Source: Glebionis coronaria (lineage: Eukaryota > Streptophyta > Magnoliopsida > Asterales > Asteraceae). From it: DNA of 64,000 bases. Positions within the stretch are counted from its first letter, which is position 1, and every line of letters begins with the position of its first letter. The notes beneath the pieces are model-generated. The model ran no database searches. It worked only from the letters and a program-made list of their open reading frames with translations, and had not been told where the DNA came from. The stretch is from positions 27,679,394 to 27,743,393 of the forward strand of contig CM046882.1 of the NCBI GenBank assembly GCA_025667525.1. The letters run 5' to 3'. Both the position numbers and the translations under genes were made by a program. This document shows, piece after piece, positions 21,630-32,852 of the stretch.

Positions 21630-23321
21630 TAATAACTGGATTTTGCTAGGTTAAAAGTTCGTTTTCTCGGTGTCTAATCAAATTGATTTCCGGTTAATTG
21701 TGTGAGATTAGTTGTTCTTGGTGAAACAAATATTTTTGGTTTTGGTAAAATAAATGTGCAAGACTTAAAAATAAATGACAAGTAATTAAAACTAAAACTA
21801 GTTGAAACATAAACGGTGCAATAATTAAAGAGTTAAAAGTAAATGACGAGAAATTAAAACTTAGCGAAAAGTAAATTGATATTTAAACAACAATTCAAAG
21901 CGAAATTAAAATGAACTTAAAAATAAAATAGGAAACATTAAGCCTATAACTAGAACAAAGTATTAAAACAAACCAAAACAACCCAAATCGGAATACACCC
22001 AAAAAAATGTCCCGATCGGAATGTATTCCGATCGGATGATCGGAATGTGGGAATAGATGGTGATCGGAATACATAGACAATTGCCATCGGAATAAATAAA
22101 TAAAAAAGGTACCAATCGGAATATTAAGCAATAGTCCAATCGGAATGTTAAGCAAAATCTATAATCGGAATACACTAGAAAACATCCAGATCGGAATAAC
22201 ATGAAAACTAGTTCAATCGGAATATAGTAAAAAATGCTAATCGGGATAAAGGAAAAAGGGGCCAATCGGAAAACACTAAACCTACCAATCGGAATGTTCT
22301 GAAAAGGGGTTAGATCGGAATAAGCTAAACAATGTCATGATCGGAATATTATGAAACCCTTTTCCGATTTGTAGATCGGAAAAAGGGGCAGTCAATCGGA
22401 AAGACCCGATCGGAAAAGGGTTTAAGCACCTTTTCCGATTTGTGTAAGATCCGAAATATAAGCAATACCAATAAGCTATTCCAATAAGCTTATTACTAAA
22501 ACAAGCTCGAATCTAAAATGGATCGGATCGAATAAGCTAGAAATACAACTTTTCAAACATAAAAATGAACAAACTTTAAAAATCAAAACATAAAAAGATG
22601 AACTTTAAATCATGAAAAATTAAAAAGATCAAAACTTTAAATAAGAACTTGATGAAAAAGATGAAAGGAACAAGATTGAGATAAACAAGAAGGATTAATA
22701 ACATGAAGATTAAGACGAGATTAAGCTTAAAAGTAAAGGTTTGATTCAAAAACAAGAAAGATAAGAGATGAAAGATTAAAATTCTAGAGAGAGAAACTGT
22801 CACTTTCTCTCTCTAAACTACTCCTACTCCTACAACTAAAACTAAAAAATGACTAACTCCCTTCATGTGGTGATATGAAGGGTATTTATAGGAAAGGAGG
22901 GTGGATGGAGGCTTCTTCTTTTCTTTCTTTCTTCCTTCACGTCTTCTCGTCTCGACTTTAATTCTTTGTCTTTGTCGTCTCGGGATTTGAACTTGCCTTT
23001 TAATTTTCTTCTTCTATTAGACTTAAGTTCTTTGACTTCGTTAAACTTCCGTCTTTTGACTTTTTCTTCGATAAATCTTCAGAATTGGTCTTGGACTTCC
23101 GTTCTTTTTCCACTCTTGATCTTTCGACTTCATCTTTCGTCTTTTTCTTCGATAAAAGCCCGTAAATGCCGTGTTTTCTCCACTTTTCACCTTTTCGTCC
23201 TAAATTACAACAAAAACACAAACCACGCATAATTCCGACATAAATGACATAAAATACACGTTTTGGCTCGGTTATTATTGCAATTAAGTGGTAAAAAGGA
23301 TGGGTGTTTTCACACCTATCA
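21630..23321 (-). repeat. E2 5' LTR
   Basis: Partner of 16043-17746. It contains a second ATCGGAAT array (about 21987-22450) and TATA box (22882-22890). It lacks the 11-bp duplication CGGTTATTACT present in the other LTR. Confidence 0.9.
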
Positions 23322-23488
23322 CCTAACATATCTCATGCATATCCTAACAGAATAATAAATAAATAATAAAGTTTGACTTTAACTAGGACCAGGAGCACGA
23401 CTTGCTCCTACTACTACTACTATCACCAGGAGGAACTACATACCTCCTAGTCTACCTATTACAATGAACTATTCCAATGGTCCAAACA
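23322..23488 (-). repeat. E1 5' LTR, distal part
   Basis: It starts with the second copy of the E2 target duplication (CCTAA) and ends GGTCCAAACA, which on the minus strand is the LTR start TGTTTGGACC. Bases 23355-23488 match the truncated left LTR. Confidence 0.85.
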
Positions 23489-25280
23489 TAAATTGGTAAA
23501 GATAAATATATATAAAATAACATCTTAAAAATATAACTATTGATCTTAAAAGTGAAGTATTTTCTTCAAAGTTTAAAATAATTGTGTTTGTCATTTTACA
23601 TTGCTGGAGACAGATGCTTGTCAATAATTTCGTTTACTGATCTCTCTTTTTATCACTTTATAAAATATTTAGGCCATTGTCTATAGTTACAAGTCTTAAA
23701 AATTAAGTTATCCAAACATTTGTTCATCAAAAAATATACAATTGACTAAAGCTCGACCATTTATAGATCTATGCTATTGCACAAATAAATGCTTTCAATG
23801 CATCAAATAAAACGTGTGATAATTAATCATAAGATTCAATTTTTATATAACCACAAAATATTAAAGGTACGGTCAACAATTTCGTGTATTAAAAATCATA
23901 ATGCTAAAAAGCGTTTCATAAAAAGTAGCTTCTAAAAACTTAATTGGACATAAGTTGTAACGGAAAGCTACTAAAAGTGTAATTGGTCATAATATTTATC
24001 TTTTGCTAAAAAATTAATGAATATTAAAAGTCTAAAAATAATTGTAACTAAATATAAATTTGTAACGAAAAATTTAAGTGTTTTTAAGTATAATTAGAAG
24101 TTACAACAAAAAATTAAATATCCAAATCATGTTGTAACTTAATTCATAAAAACATTTTTAAAGCCCATTTTCTTACACCTGTTATAGAAACAATTAAATT
24201 TTTAATATACAAAGTCTCAAAAAATCTTAAAACACAGATGTAAAATAAGCAAAACAAAACCATCTCTCTCACCCACCAACCGCTGTCGCCGACAAGGTGT
24301 CGAAAAAATTATGACCGTTGTCTCCAAAAAAGATGTTCGTTTTTGTAATGGTGGTTTTGTGGTTTAGCCAAATCCAGGAAATTAGTCACCGGCTACCCGC
24401 CGCCGCATTACGTGGGTAGCCGGCTAGTATATCTTTATTGGTGCAGGTTAATATAGGCTGGATTAAGGCCGACTAAAGAACTAGACTGTTCGCGGACGTT
24501 AGTTTTTGCCATCAACCCAACTTTCTACAGGAAACGCACACAAAACACCCGCGGCGAAATGCGGGCACAAGACCTGTTAGTATATTGGATTGCATTTGCA
24601 GTATTTGCTAAATTTACTCGTTATAATTATCCACAGATTTATTGGTAAATGAGTAAAATATATATTAACTTATTAAATGACACTAAAAAACTTAAAAAGT
24701 AAAGGTAAAAGAAAAGTCACTACTATTAAACTAATTTTTAGACTTTCTATGAATTATATTTGTTTATTCTTTTTTATTTTTTACTTTACCAATCAGAGTA
24801 TAAGAAATTTATGAGTCTTCATCTTCCACATCTCTTCTTCTACCATTACTTTTTCCATTTGACGCATTTTTTTCCAGCCACAAAACTTTCACAAAATAAA
24901 ACGATTAATGCCTAGTTTTACAACTTGTTGACTAATATACCATCAAGGCATCCAAACACCATCTTCATCAAATAACACCAATTCACGACATCATAAATTT
25001 GATGCCCCCATTTGTTTGATGCCCTGGGCGTTTGCCCACTTCGCTCAGCCCCAGATCCGGCCCTGCCCCGATGCATACTTTTGTGTATATATCGTTCTTG
25101 TCGTTTGGCGAGGATAAGGAAAATCAGCCTTCATCAACACCATTTGCATAAATGGTCCTTAATTGCGAACCACGTGAATGATTTTTGTAATTAACTCAAA
25201 TAATCATAAAATGTGAGTTTTTTGTTGATCGGCGTCGCTATTGCAAAATATTTCCTTTTTGTATATGATGTCATTTATAG
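23489..25280. other. AT-rich spacer with Helitron-like termini
   Basis: No exon was found. A TC-start candidate lies at about 23640 (A followed by TCTCTCTTTTTATCAC). A perfect 10-bp hairpin CCGGCTACCC / GGGTAGCCGG at 24389-24423 is followed at once by CTAG-T. A second hairpin, CCCGC / GCGGG at 24548-24565, is followed 11 bp later by TTAGT. These resemble Helitron 3' ends, perhaps nested, though spacing and the last bases are imperfect. A GC-rich piece at 25017-25070 (GATCCGGCCCTGCCCC) looks like a MITE end. Confidence 0.35.
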
Positions 25281-25948
25281 GTGGTGGAGCTTGATTTTTT
25301 ATATCCAACTGAAGGGATTCATAGAAGATGGGAAAACGGGTACCGGATAACAGCGGCTGCTGCAACCGAAGACCAAGCTGCTTTTATACTTAGTACCTCC
25401 AAAAGGAGACTACAAGATGTTACTCAAGAAACTCTTTGCACTACTGCTTTTCCTAGTACCCAAGTAAAGGTGAGTTTTGCTAAAAGTATTATTTATCATC
25501 AGATAAACGAAATGTGCCCGAGTTTTGACCCGTTTGATCTGTTTGACTCGTTCCATTTTTGCAAATATTTCTGGTTTCTACCCATTTGACCCTTCACATA
25601 AAAAGGTCACCCGAATTGTGATTTGCAGTTTGCACCTCTGTTCTTTTAGTGCTTCAATGAATGTCTTGACCGACTCAGGGGCGGAGCTAGTAGGGGGACT
25701 AGTGGGTGCTAAGCCTCCCCTAATCAACCTATTTCACTGATTTTTCATGTGTATTACAAGCTGTTTTTTAAATATGTTCTATATTAAGCCTCCCCTATCA
25801 CTATGACTTGTTCTTTTAAGTATGGTTAGCCTCCCTTAACAAAAAATCCTGGCTCCGCCCCTGGACCGACTCATATGTATATCAACAGGAAAAATGGTCA
25901 AAAAATTTGTACATAGCATCCATTTGTTATGGAAGAACTGTATCTTAA
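25281..25948 (+). pseudogene. Last two exons of a casein-kinase-I-like (MUT9-like, MLK) protein kinase
   Basis: Exon A is 25281-25469: acceptor TTTATAG, 63 codons, donor GTGAGT at 25470. It reads VVELDFLYPTEGIHRRWENG, then YRITAAAATEDQAAF and AFPSTQVK. Exon B is 25889-25948, after ATCAACAG: EKWSKNLYIASICYGRTVS then TAA. Phases agree (0/0). This is the conserved C-terminal region that follows the kinase domain in plant MLK/EL1-like kinases. No upstream exon, and so no catalytic domain, is visible in the preceding 1.8 kb, so this is probably a truncated copy unless the other exons lie beyond TE insertions to the left. Confidence 0.8.
25677..25863. mobile_element. MITE in the MLK intron (9-10 bp TSD)
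   Basis: Terminal inverted repeats AGGGGCGGAGC / GCTCCGCCCCT are flanked by a perfect direct repeat GACCGACTC (25668-25676 and 25864-25872; an extra A also matches). The insert is about 187 bp, AT-rich inside, with no ORF. A 9-10 bp TSD suggests a Mutator-type transposase source. Confidence 0.8.
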
Positions 25949-26878
25949 AGCTCGGATGTTTTTACCGGTATGTATACCTTGCCCGTCACATTTCCCTTAT
26001 GTCATTCATGATCAGTTTTTAGTTTTTTAGCCGTTTGCATGACGTTATTCCTATTGGTAAAAAAAATTCTATCACTTGTAGGTACACAAAATCTGCTCAA
26101 CATAATGCCTTATGTCCCTCATCGCCCTTTTTCACAAAAAAGATATACATAATTTACATAAAATGTCCTTGGTGTATTGAAGAAAAGAAGACTTATTTGG
26201 AGTGGCGCCCCTAGCTCTTTCGAGTTTGGTGGTGTGTCACAATGGTGTGTAACCGCAAGATGAATACTAACCTTTTTGATCTAGAGGAAATCCTCAAATG
26301 GGTTCAGCATTCGTTGTCATAGTCCATAACTTGGTACTATAAAAGAGCGACTTTCCCAATTTAGTTTTACCAAACTACTACTAATAATAATACTAATAAT
26401 GTTAGTAAAACAATCGGTCGGGATCGAGTGTGAATCTAAGTCCTTATAGGAAAGTACTTAGATGTATTGGATTGTGTTGTATCTTGTACTATCAAGAGAT
26501 GTAATTGACGATTTCATGCACAAGTAAAGTATATCGTTAGTTGGACGGACCCCACGATTAGACTCCGACGTGAGAGTAAGTATTCATATCGTCAGTTATA
26601 TATATGTGTGTGTAAAGAGAAGTGAGAAATTCGTACCTCGTTTGGAGCGCAAAGGATTACTATTTATAGAGGAAAGTAATGAGCATTTATCCGTTTCTCG
26701 GATAGTACTTGGGAGTGGGCCTTTATGCTCCAAAAACCCATTTGTTCTTTGTTGTGTAATCGCGACCTACAGACTTGCTTCGGGAACTTATCCGCAGGGA
26801 TCCCGGACGTATTTCGAGGAAAGCGTGGGTGTTTGTGTTGCGGATAGGCTCGCAAAGAACTGGTCCGCTTAGAGCTTT
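25949..26878. other. Spacer, no supported gene
   Basis: A 100-residue ORF at 26570-26872 has no recognisable domain and overlaps an antisense ORF of similar length. The sequence around 26760-26830 looks LTR-like, but no partner repeat is in the window. Confidence 0.35.
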
Positions 26879-27060
26879 CACTACTACAAAAAACGCCATA
26901 AAGAGTGGTCGAAATAGCCCATAAAGAGTGGTTTTGCAACTAGTCTCCTAAGGGGGTATCTCCATGAACGAAACATAAAAGAACTGGCAGTCTCTATTAG
27001 AAGAATCGACACCGCTTCCCTACATAAGAAGTGGTCTCCTTAGGCTTGGTTTCAATACTA
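26879..27060. mobile_element. Possible CACTA (En/Spm) transposon terminus
   Basis: It begins CACTACTACAAAAAACG, the usual form of a CACTA terminal inverted repeat. Spaced subterminal copies of AAAGAGTGGT (26899, 26921) and AAGAAGTGGT (about 27026) follow. The opposite end was not found, so it is a fragment or a chance match. Confidence 0.4.
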
Positions 27061-27390
27061 GTCCTCCCAAAACATGTCTTCATAACAACATCGAACCAGT
27101 CTTTATATAGATTAAAAGATGCGTTTTTTTATCAAAACCTATCTTTTTTAAAATCACTTTTATAAAAAATGGTATTTTAAATAAATTCTAGATTTTACCA
27201 ATTTAACCCACCAAAATGAAAATATATAAATACAAGAATTCTATAGAAACTGATTGAGAAGGACCAAAATTGTCATAAACAAAAAGTTAAAGTTAATAAA
27301 GACGGTTGCAATTAATCTTAACATAAAGAAAATACATAATTCAAATCAAATTTAATAGCATTCAACAAATAACCATAAGTAATGTTCAGC
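27061..27390. other. AT-rich spacer
   Basis: No exon, repeat boundary or RNA gene recognised. Confidence 0.4.
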
Positions 27391-27493
27391 CTAATTATGT
27401 ATGTCTAATCTCGTCACAATGTAAACCATGCGCCAATGATCGCGTTCAACTCTTTTCTTTCTTCTATAACGGACGCTCATTACTCCAAGGTAC
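27391..27493 (-). other. Possible terminal exon of a host gene
   Basis: On the minus strand an acceptor-like CTTGTAG (27500-27494) is followed by an open frame reading VMSVRYRRKKRVERDHWRMV... to a TAG at 27391-27393. Read in phase 0 instead it gives only nine residues, VPWSNERPL, then stop. It lies on the same strand as the host exons at 35902-37486, on the other side of E4. No family recognised. Confidence 0.25.
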
Positions 27494-27847
27494 CTACAAG
27501 TAATATGTTAATTTATTCATGCAAAAACAATGTTTTTGGAAATCAACACGCAAAACGTGTACAAGGGTTGAGTGTGACAAATCGTAGGTTTATCAACTAG
27601 TAACAAACCAGGTTCGATCTTATTCGCCATCCTCTAGAATTAACTATTTATTCTGTGAATATTAACTTGTAATTGAGCAAAAATATTATTAAGTTACAAA
27701 AGTAGCATGCTAAACTTGTTTTATTAACCTAAAAAAGCAAACATGATTTTTCTAAAGCATTGCACCAACCAGACCTGGGATTCAATTCACACATCTCGTA
27801 GATACTGATATGAAAAAGTATACAAGTACACTTCAAAGTTAACATTT
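27494..27847. other. Spacer left of E4
   Basis: No supported feature. It ends with CATTT (27843-27847), the left copy of the E4 target duplication. Confidence 0.5.
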
Positions 27848-28325
27848 TGATGAAACCATAATTCACTGATCGATTAAGCTTACTAGGATAATCAACACTC
27901 ATATGATAAACATAGCGAAATTAGAACATTGATTATAACAAGGTGTTGTGGACAAGATGAATTTTCCCAAACGTTACTTGTATTATTAAACACAAATAAG
28001 ATCTCGACGTGTATAAATACATTGAATCCCACGTCTAGACACGTGAATTGCTTGTAGGTTACATTGTGAATGATTGTTATGAATAAAACCTACACATGGT
28101 ATGTGTTTATATACTACACATAAACCCTTGTTGCAAGGAAACTAAATAAAATATTCAGTAAATAATATTCACTAAAGAAGATATTTACTAAATCTTCTAT
28201 TCTTCTTGCAATATATATTTTACAAGTTTGTCCACCGACTTGTAGAATCTTCTCTTGTCAGATTTAATCCTCGTCTTTTAGTTTTGACACATCAACTCAT
28301 AATACTTTATATTTTTGACCCAACA
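27848..28325 (-). repeat. E4 3' LTR
   Basis: On the plus strand it runs from TGATGAAACC to GACCCAACA and matches 35329-35797. On the minus strand it starts TGTTGGGTC after the PPT GAACTAGGGGAAGAT (28326-28340). Confidence 0.9.
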
Positions 28326-28340
28326 ATCTTCCCCTAGTTC
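28326..28340 (-). other. E4 polypurine tract
   Basis: Minus-strand GAACTAGGGGAAGAT directly precedes the LTR start. Confidence 0.8.
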
Positions 28341-29304
28341 ATGATGTCAAAACCCTTTGTATATGGCACATGATCTTCAAACTGCTTTCCCTTAAGTATA
28401 GCACATATTATTCCCCTTTTTGACACATCAATAGGGAATATGTGAAAGTATGCAATCTTGAAGATTCTCCAAAAGTAGCTCTATGTAATGATCTTGAAGA
28501 AAAATAACTATAATATTCTTGATGTAGAAGTAGAATAACCCAAGCCTATGTTCTATGTCTTGTATTATCCATGTGACGTTGAACTTATACTGATAGGAAA
28601 ATATAAGTAGACCTCGATCCCATTGTCAAAATCCTCATCCTTTTGTGAGACACTAAGCACGATAATGTAACTCCTTCAAGTGCTAACAAGGTATCTAATT
28701 CCTAGATTTGACAAGTCTTCGTCACTAACCATTAAAGCACGAACAAGTTACCTTCAAACCAATGGGGTGTTATCCACACGATTTAAAGATATGATAAAAC
28801 ACAAACTCGCGAAAATATACTTCAAGCATCAAATTTACCATAAGAATTCTTCCCCTTAATCATATACTTCTTTTAAGAAAAATATCCGAGCCATAAATAT
28901 CAAAACGATATTCCGAATAAAATATAGATTCCATGTACCTTCGTGTGTAAATACCTCGTTTTGTGTGCCAAAACCGAATCAAAATACCAAACAGCAGCAA
29001 ACTCTTTTATCCGAGATCCTTCACCTCTGTCAGCGCTTCTGTCAGCGCCTGACTTATTCATGTCAGCGTCTACATTATACGCTATCATCGTCGAACATAC
29101 GAACGTTGGCGTCACCTTTATTCTTTGTCAGCGGCTTAATAATAACAATGTACGAGTTTTCTTCTCGTCTTCCGTTTGTACGTATATTATAAGCTTTGAA
29201 CAAGATTCCATGTGAAGTACTATACTTCTTTAAACAAAGCAAATATAGTAAAATGATCTTTACTAAATATAGGGATGTTGAATGGTCCACTAGCATCAAA
29301 CTAC
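28341..29304 (-). other. E4 interior (3' side), with CGCTGACA repeats
   Basis: Non-coding by homology. On the minus strand three copies of CGCTGACA lie at 29061-29068, 29040-29047 and 29028-29035 (spacing 21 and 12). They fall in a 71-residue ORF (28900-29115) that reads NVDADMNKSGADRSADRGEG, the same ADxNK words as the E6 gag. The ORF is short and may be a remnant of gag. Confidence 0.55.
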
Positions 29305-29527
29305 TGAAGAAAAGAGGATTGAGACCTTTTATGCATTCATATCGTTGTCTACAAAATTACATGATTATACAACATTGACTCTTTGTTATTCTACCTAAAG
29401 ATACACCATATCACTGTATTTACAAGGATCATATGTGTAGACAGCTAGACAATAGTAGACTTTCCTTTCTATACAAAACTATCATACTAATTCCTTATAT
29501 AGATCCATGATGCAATATATTCCTCCA
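29305..29527 (-). repeat. E5 3' LTR
   Basis: On the plus strand it runs from TGAAGAAAAGAGG to TTCCTCCA and is almost identical to 33892-34116. On its right, after ATA, comes a run of 12 C (12 G on the minus strand), which belongs to the PPT. Confidence 0.9.
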
Positions 29528-29542
29528 ATACCCCCCCCCCCA
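29528..29542 (-). other. E5 polypurine tract (G12 run)
   Basis: A minus-strand run of 12 G followed by TAT abuts the LTR start TGGAGGAA. The homopolymer length may be a sequencing or assembly uncertainty. Confidence 0.6.
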
Positions 29543-29884
29543 AGCGTGATCCAGTAGGTTGATGGATCCAAGCTTGCTCAAAAGTCGTGAAATAAGGTAA
29601 GAAGACTGAACATTGGTAAAAACATCGACAAGTTGATTATTAGTCCGTACATAACATGTACGGATAAGCTTTGACTGAACTTGTTGTCGAACGTAGTGGC
29701 AATCTACCTCAATATGTTTTGTTCGCTCATGGAACACGGGATTGGCAGCAATATGCATGGATACTTGATTATCACAGAAAAGTGTCATTGGTGTGCTACA
29801 TGCACATCCAAGGTCATCAAGAAGGCGTTTAAGCCATACCATTTCACATGATGTTGTAGCCATTGCTAGATTCTCAGCTTTCAC
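29543..29884 (-). pseudogene. E5 RNase H, C-terminal half
   Basis: In the ORF 29495-29884: ENLAMATTSCEMVWLKRLL, FCDNQVSMHIAANPVFHERT and KHIEVDCHYVR are copia RNase H motifs. It is separated from the upstream half, at the end of the RT ORF (GYSDSDWAGNSVDRRSTTGY), by a single in-frame stop near 29889. Confidence 0.85.
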
Positions 29885-29890
29885 ACTAGA

Positions 29891-31186
29891 TCATGCTACA
29901 ACGTTTTGTTTTTTTCTTTTCCATGATACAAGATTTCCACCAACAAAAACACAATAACCGGTGGTTGATCGACGATCAACAGAATTACCGGCCCAATCAG
30001 AATCGCTATATCCCACAATATTATTGTGCACATTTTTTGTCATCATAATCTCACGACCTATCGTGCCCTTGAGATACCTTAATATACGCTTCATCAATGA
30101 TAAATGATATGTAGTGGGTGCATGCATATGTTGACTAACCAGAATTACAACAAAAGAGATGTCAGGTCGAGTAATAGTCAAATAGATGAGTTTTCCCACG
30201 AGCTTCTGATAATAGCTTGCTGATCTAAGTGGCCATCCGCTTGATTTTAACTTCAGTTTGCTATCCAATGAAGTTGCTACCGGTTTAGAATAAAGCATAT
30301 TATTGTCCTTAAGTAGATCCATAACATATTTGCGCTGATTAAGGAATAAGCCCTTACTAGATGTTGCCATTTTGATGCCTAAAAAGTATTTTAAGGGACC
30401 AAGATCCTTAATTAGAAAACGTTGTTGGAGGTCATGCTTAACGTGTTTAACTGAATCTTCATTGTTTCCCGTAATGATAAGATCATCAATGTAGATCAAG
30501 ACCGCTAATTTTTCAAATTTCCCCATTCGGACATATAGAGAAGAATCACCTGAAGTTTTTGAAAAACCAAGACATTCAAGGGTTGTACTCAATTTTGCAT
30601 GCCATGCACGTGGACTTTGCTTTAAACCATAGATAGATTTATTAAGCTTACATACCAGATTTTGTTGCCCATTTTGAGGGTATCCAGGTGGAAGCTTCAT
30701 GAATATTTCTTCTTCAAGGTCGCCGTTTAAAAATGCGTTCGATACATCCATTTGTGAAAGAGACCATCCGTGATTAATAGCCACTGATAAGAGAACTCTC
30801 ACTGTTGTCATTTTAGCCACCGGAGCAAATGTATCCTTATAGTCAACACCATATTGTTGAGTAAACCCTTGTGCCACAAGACGTGCTATATGCCGATCCA
30901 CTGACCCATCAGAGTTATACTTGGTTTTGAAAACCCATCGACTTCCAACAACATGTTTTCCTTCAGGAAGAGATACTATACTCCAAGTATTGTTCTCAAC
31001 AAGTGCAGCTAACTCTTCTTGCATAGCTTTCCTCCAAATAGCTTGAGACTGAGCTTCTTTGAATGTTTTTAGATCATGAACATTAGAAAGAGCAGTAAGA
31101 AATGCCGTATGAGATGGTGATAAGTTTTTATAAGTAAAAAAATCATCAATCGGATACTTGTCGGTATATGAAACATAATCATTCAT
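29891..31186 (-). pseudogene. E5 reverse transcriptase (RVT_2) and start of RNase H
   Basis: 431 residues. They include WRKAMQEELAALVENNTW, ARLVAQGFTQQYGVDYKDTF, MDVSNAFLNGDLEEEIFMKL, KSIYGLKQSPRAWHAKL and the catalytic YIDD at residues 232-235 (30482-30493), then IYLTITRPDISFVV and the first RNase H block. The sequence pattern (LPPGYP, GLKQSPRAWH) fits Ale. The polymerase site is intact. An in-frame stop near 29889 ends the ORF, and another break lies upstream near 31237. Confidence 0.9.
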
Positions 31187-31237
31187 CTTTACAGGAGGAT
31201 GGCGATGTCTTGAAGAATTACGGCGTAGAACTTCGGT

Positions 31238-32130
31238 TTAAAGGTCATTAGTAGCAGGAAAGGAATTCTTTGGGGAGCTTACAATAGAAGGGGATTGTGT
31301 TGAATCCTGAAGCGAGTCGTCATGTTCTGGAGTTGCATTATCAGAAGGTTCTTCAGTTGAGTCTTGAGATGAATTTTCTTGTTCTTGAGTTGCATTATAC
31401 GAAGGTGGTGAGATGAATTCGACATTGGGAAATGGAAATAATTTTGCCATGTTCTCCTCTCTAATAGACTTCTCAAAATATGGACTTCTTTCCAAAAAAG
31501 CGAACATCTCTACTGACATAAAGTCTCCCATTGACAACATCATAGCACGCATACCCCTTCTTTATTTGAGAATATCCCAAGAAAATGCGTTTAACAGACC
31601 TTTGATCAAGTTTGTCACGATGATTTGATGATAAATGCACAAAACATGTACAACCAAAAACCTTTAAGTGCGATGTTTTTGGTTGTTTGACCTACAAACC
31701 TCAAGTGGACATTTGAAATCCAATACCCGACTAGGTAAATGGTTGATTAAATAAGCCGCTGACAAAACACCATATGACCAAAAACGCTTTGGCACATTCA
31801 TTTGAAGCATTATTGCTCGTGTTTTTTCCAGCAAATCACGATTTTTACGTTCCGCCACCCCATTTTGTTGGGGAGTGTTAACACAGCTAGTTTGATGCAA
31901 AATTCCATTAGAACTTAGGTAATTTTTCATGACATGAGATGTGAATTCGGTACGATCGAAATGTTTTAATGTGAGCAGAAAATTGATTAACAACCAGCAA
32001 ATGAAAATTTTTGAAACAAGTAAAGACTTCATTCTTAGATTTCAATAAATACAACCAAGTAACCTTTGAGAAATCATCAATAAAGGTTACAAAATATTTA
32101 AAACCATCTAAAGAACTAGGAAAAGGTCCT
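31238..32130 (-). pseudogene. E5 integrase core and C-terminus, broken
   Basis: In scattered frames: FVTFIDDFSKVTWLYLLKSK (about 32045-32105; just upstream the usual W codon of the SDVWGP motif is a stop), then DRTEFTSHVMKNYLSSNG and TPQQNGVAERKNRDLLEKTR (31664-32032), and a Ser/Asn/Asp-rich linker (31238-31552). D,D,E residues are still visible, but at least three frame changes make it non-functional. Confidence 0.8.
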
Positions 32131-32414
32131 CACATATCCGAGTGGACAAGTTCAAATGCTTGAATAGTTTTAGACGAAGAGGAATTAAATGGAAGTCTTG
32201 TCGACTTAGAATAGTGACAAATCTCACAATCATGCATTCCTTTAGGCAAACTTGGAGTTATTTTTGAGAAAGTAGACTCTGAAGGATGCCCTAAATGACG
32301 ATGCCATAAGATATGCTCGTTATTAGGAGAAATATAAGCTTGGAAACCTTGAGAAATATTGTGATCGGGAAACAAATAATAGAGTCCATTGATGAGAAAT
32401 CCCTCACCAATCAT
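32130..32414 (-). pseudogene. E5 GAG_pre-integrase zinc module
   Basis: WHRHLGHPSESTFSKI followed by CEICHYSKSTRLPF gives the HHCC integrase zinc-binding pattern, and FELVHSDM leads into the core. A stop separates it from the protease ORF. Confidence 0.85.
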
Positions 32415-32432
32415 CCTCTTGGTTACGGGGTC

Positions 32433-32741
32433 CTAAAAAATAACCTTATAAGGTGTAAATAAGGCTTGAAATTTGAGTGAAGATATTAGTTTTTTAACTG
32501 AGAGCAATTGAAAAGGAAAGGACAGAACATATAACACATCAGACCCAACACTTTTTGAGACAAGATTGATCTTTCCTTTACCCATTACACGAGCACCTTT
32601 CCCATTAGCCACATAAACAAAGGATGGATTTGGGAACGAAATAAAGTCACTCACATTAGTAAGTTTATTTGTTATGTGATCAATGGCTCCTGAATCCACA
32701 ATCCAAAAATCATGCAAATTACTAAATTCTAATACAGACAT
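32433..32741 (-). pseudogene. E5 aspartic protease
   Basis: FWIVDSGAIDHITN is the retropepsin active site with intact D-S-G. It is followed by FVYVANGKGARVMGKG and LLSVKKLISSL, the normal copia protease end. The frame is closed on both sides by stops. Confidence 0.85.
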
Positions 32742-32852
32742 GAAGGCTAATAAAATACCTTGGCTGCTCTCACAATTTGAGTTACTCAGAAAACTTGAGA
32801 ATTTAGTGAGAAGTGCAACGGGCTTGTTTACTCCTTGACTAGTTGTCTCATC

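Larger units (their letters stand above)
16043..23321 (-). mobile_element. E2: non-autonomous Ty3/gypsy (Athila/Tat-like) element inside the E1 5' LTR
   Basis: Two LTRs of about 1.70 kb (16043-17746 and 21630-23321) flank a 3.9-kb interior with one ORF and no protease, RT, RNase H or integrase. The PBS pairs with tRNA-Asp, typical of Athila/Tat. The target duplication CCTAA is present at 16038-16042 and 23322-23326; it fits LTR ends TAATA...CTATCA on the plus strand rather than strict TG...CA. By eye the LTRs differ by about 20 substitutions plus an 11-bp indel, roughly 1 percent, so it is fairly young. Confidence 0.85.
3988..23488 (-). mobile_element. E1: SIRE-lineage Ty1/copia retrotransposon with extra 3' ORF, nested and decayed
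   Basis: Read on the minus strand the order is 5' LTR (right), PBS to initiator Met tRNA, gag, protease, integrase, RT, RNase H, an extra ORF, PPT and 3' LTR (left). Integrase before RT defines Ty1/copia. The RT stretch with [20 protein letters not shown] and MGELSFFLG, plus a long ORF after pol, point to the Sirevirus/SIRE (Maximus) lineage. It is interrupted twice, at 9250-9763 and 16043-23321, which are not part of it. Several frameshifts, a changed protease motif and a 3' LTR cut to about 130 bp show it is dead. Because the 3' LTR is truncated, no target duplication can be read. Confidence 0.9.

Noticed and set aside
26570..26872. 100-residue plus-strand ORF
   Set aside because: No recognisable motif, overlapped by an antisense ORF of the same size, and in a transposon-rich stretch.
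29531..29542. Run of 12 C as an unusual structural element
   Set aside because: It sits at the PPT of E5 on the opposite strand; length is best explained by PPT plus slippage or sequencing error.
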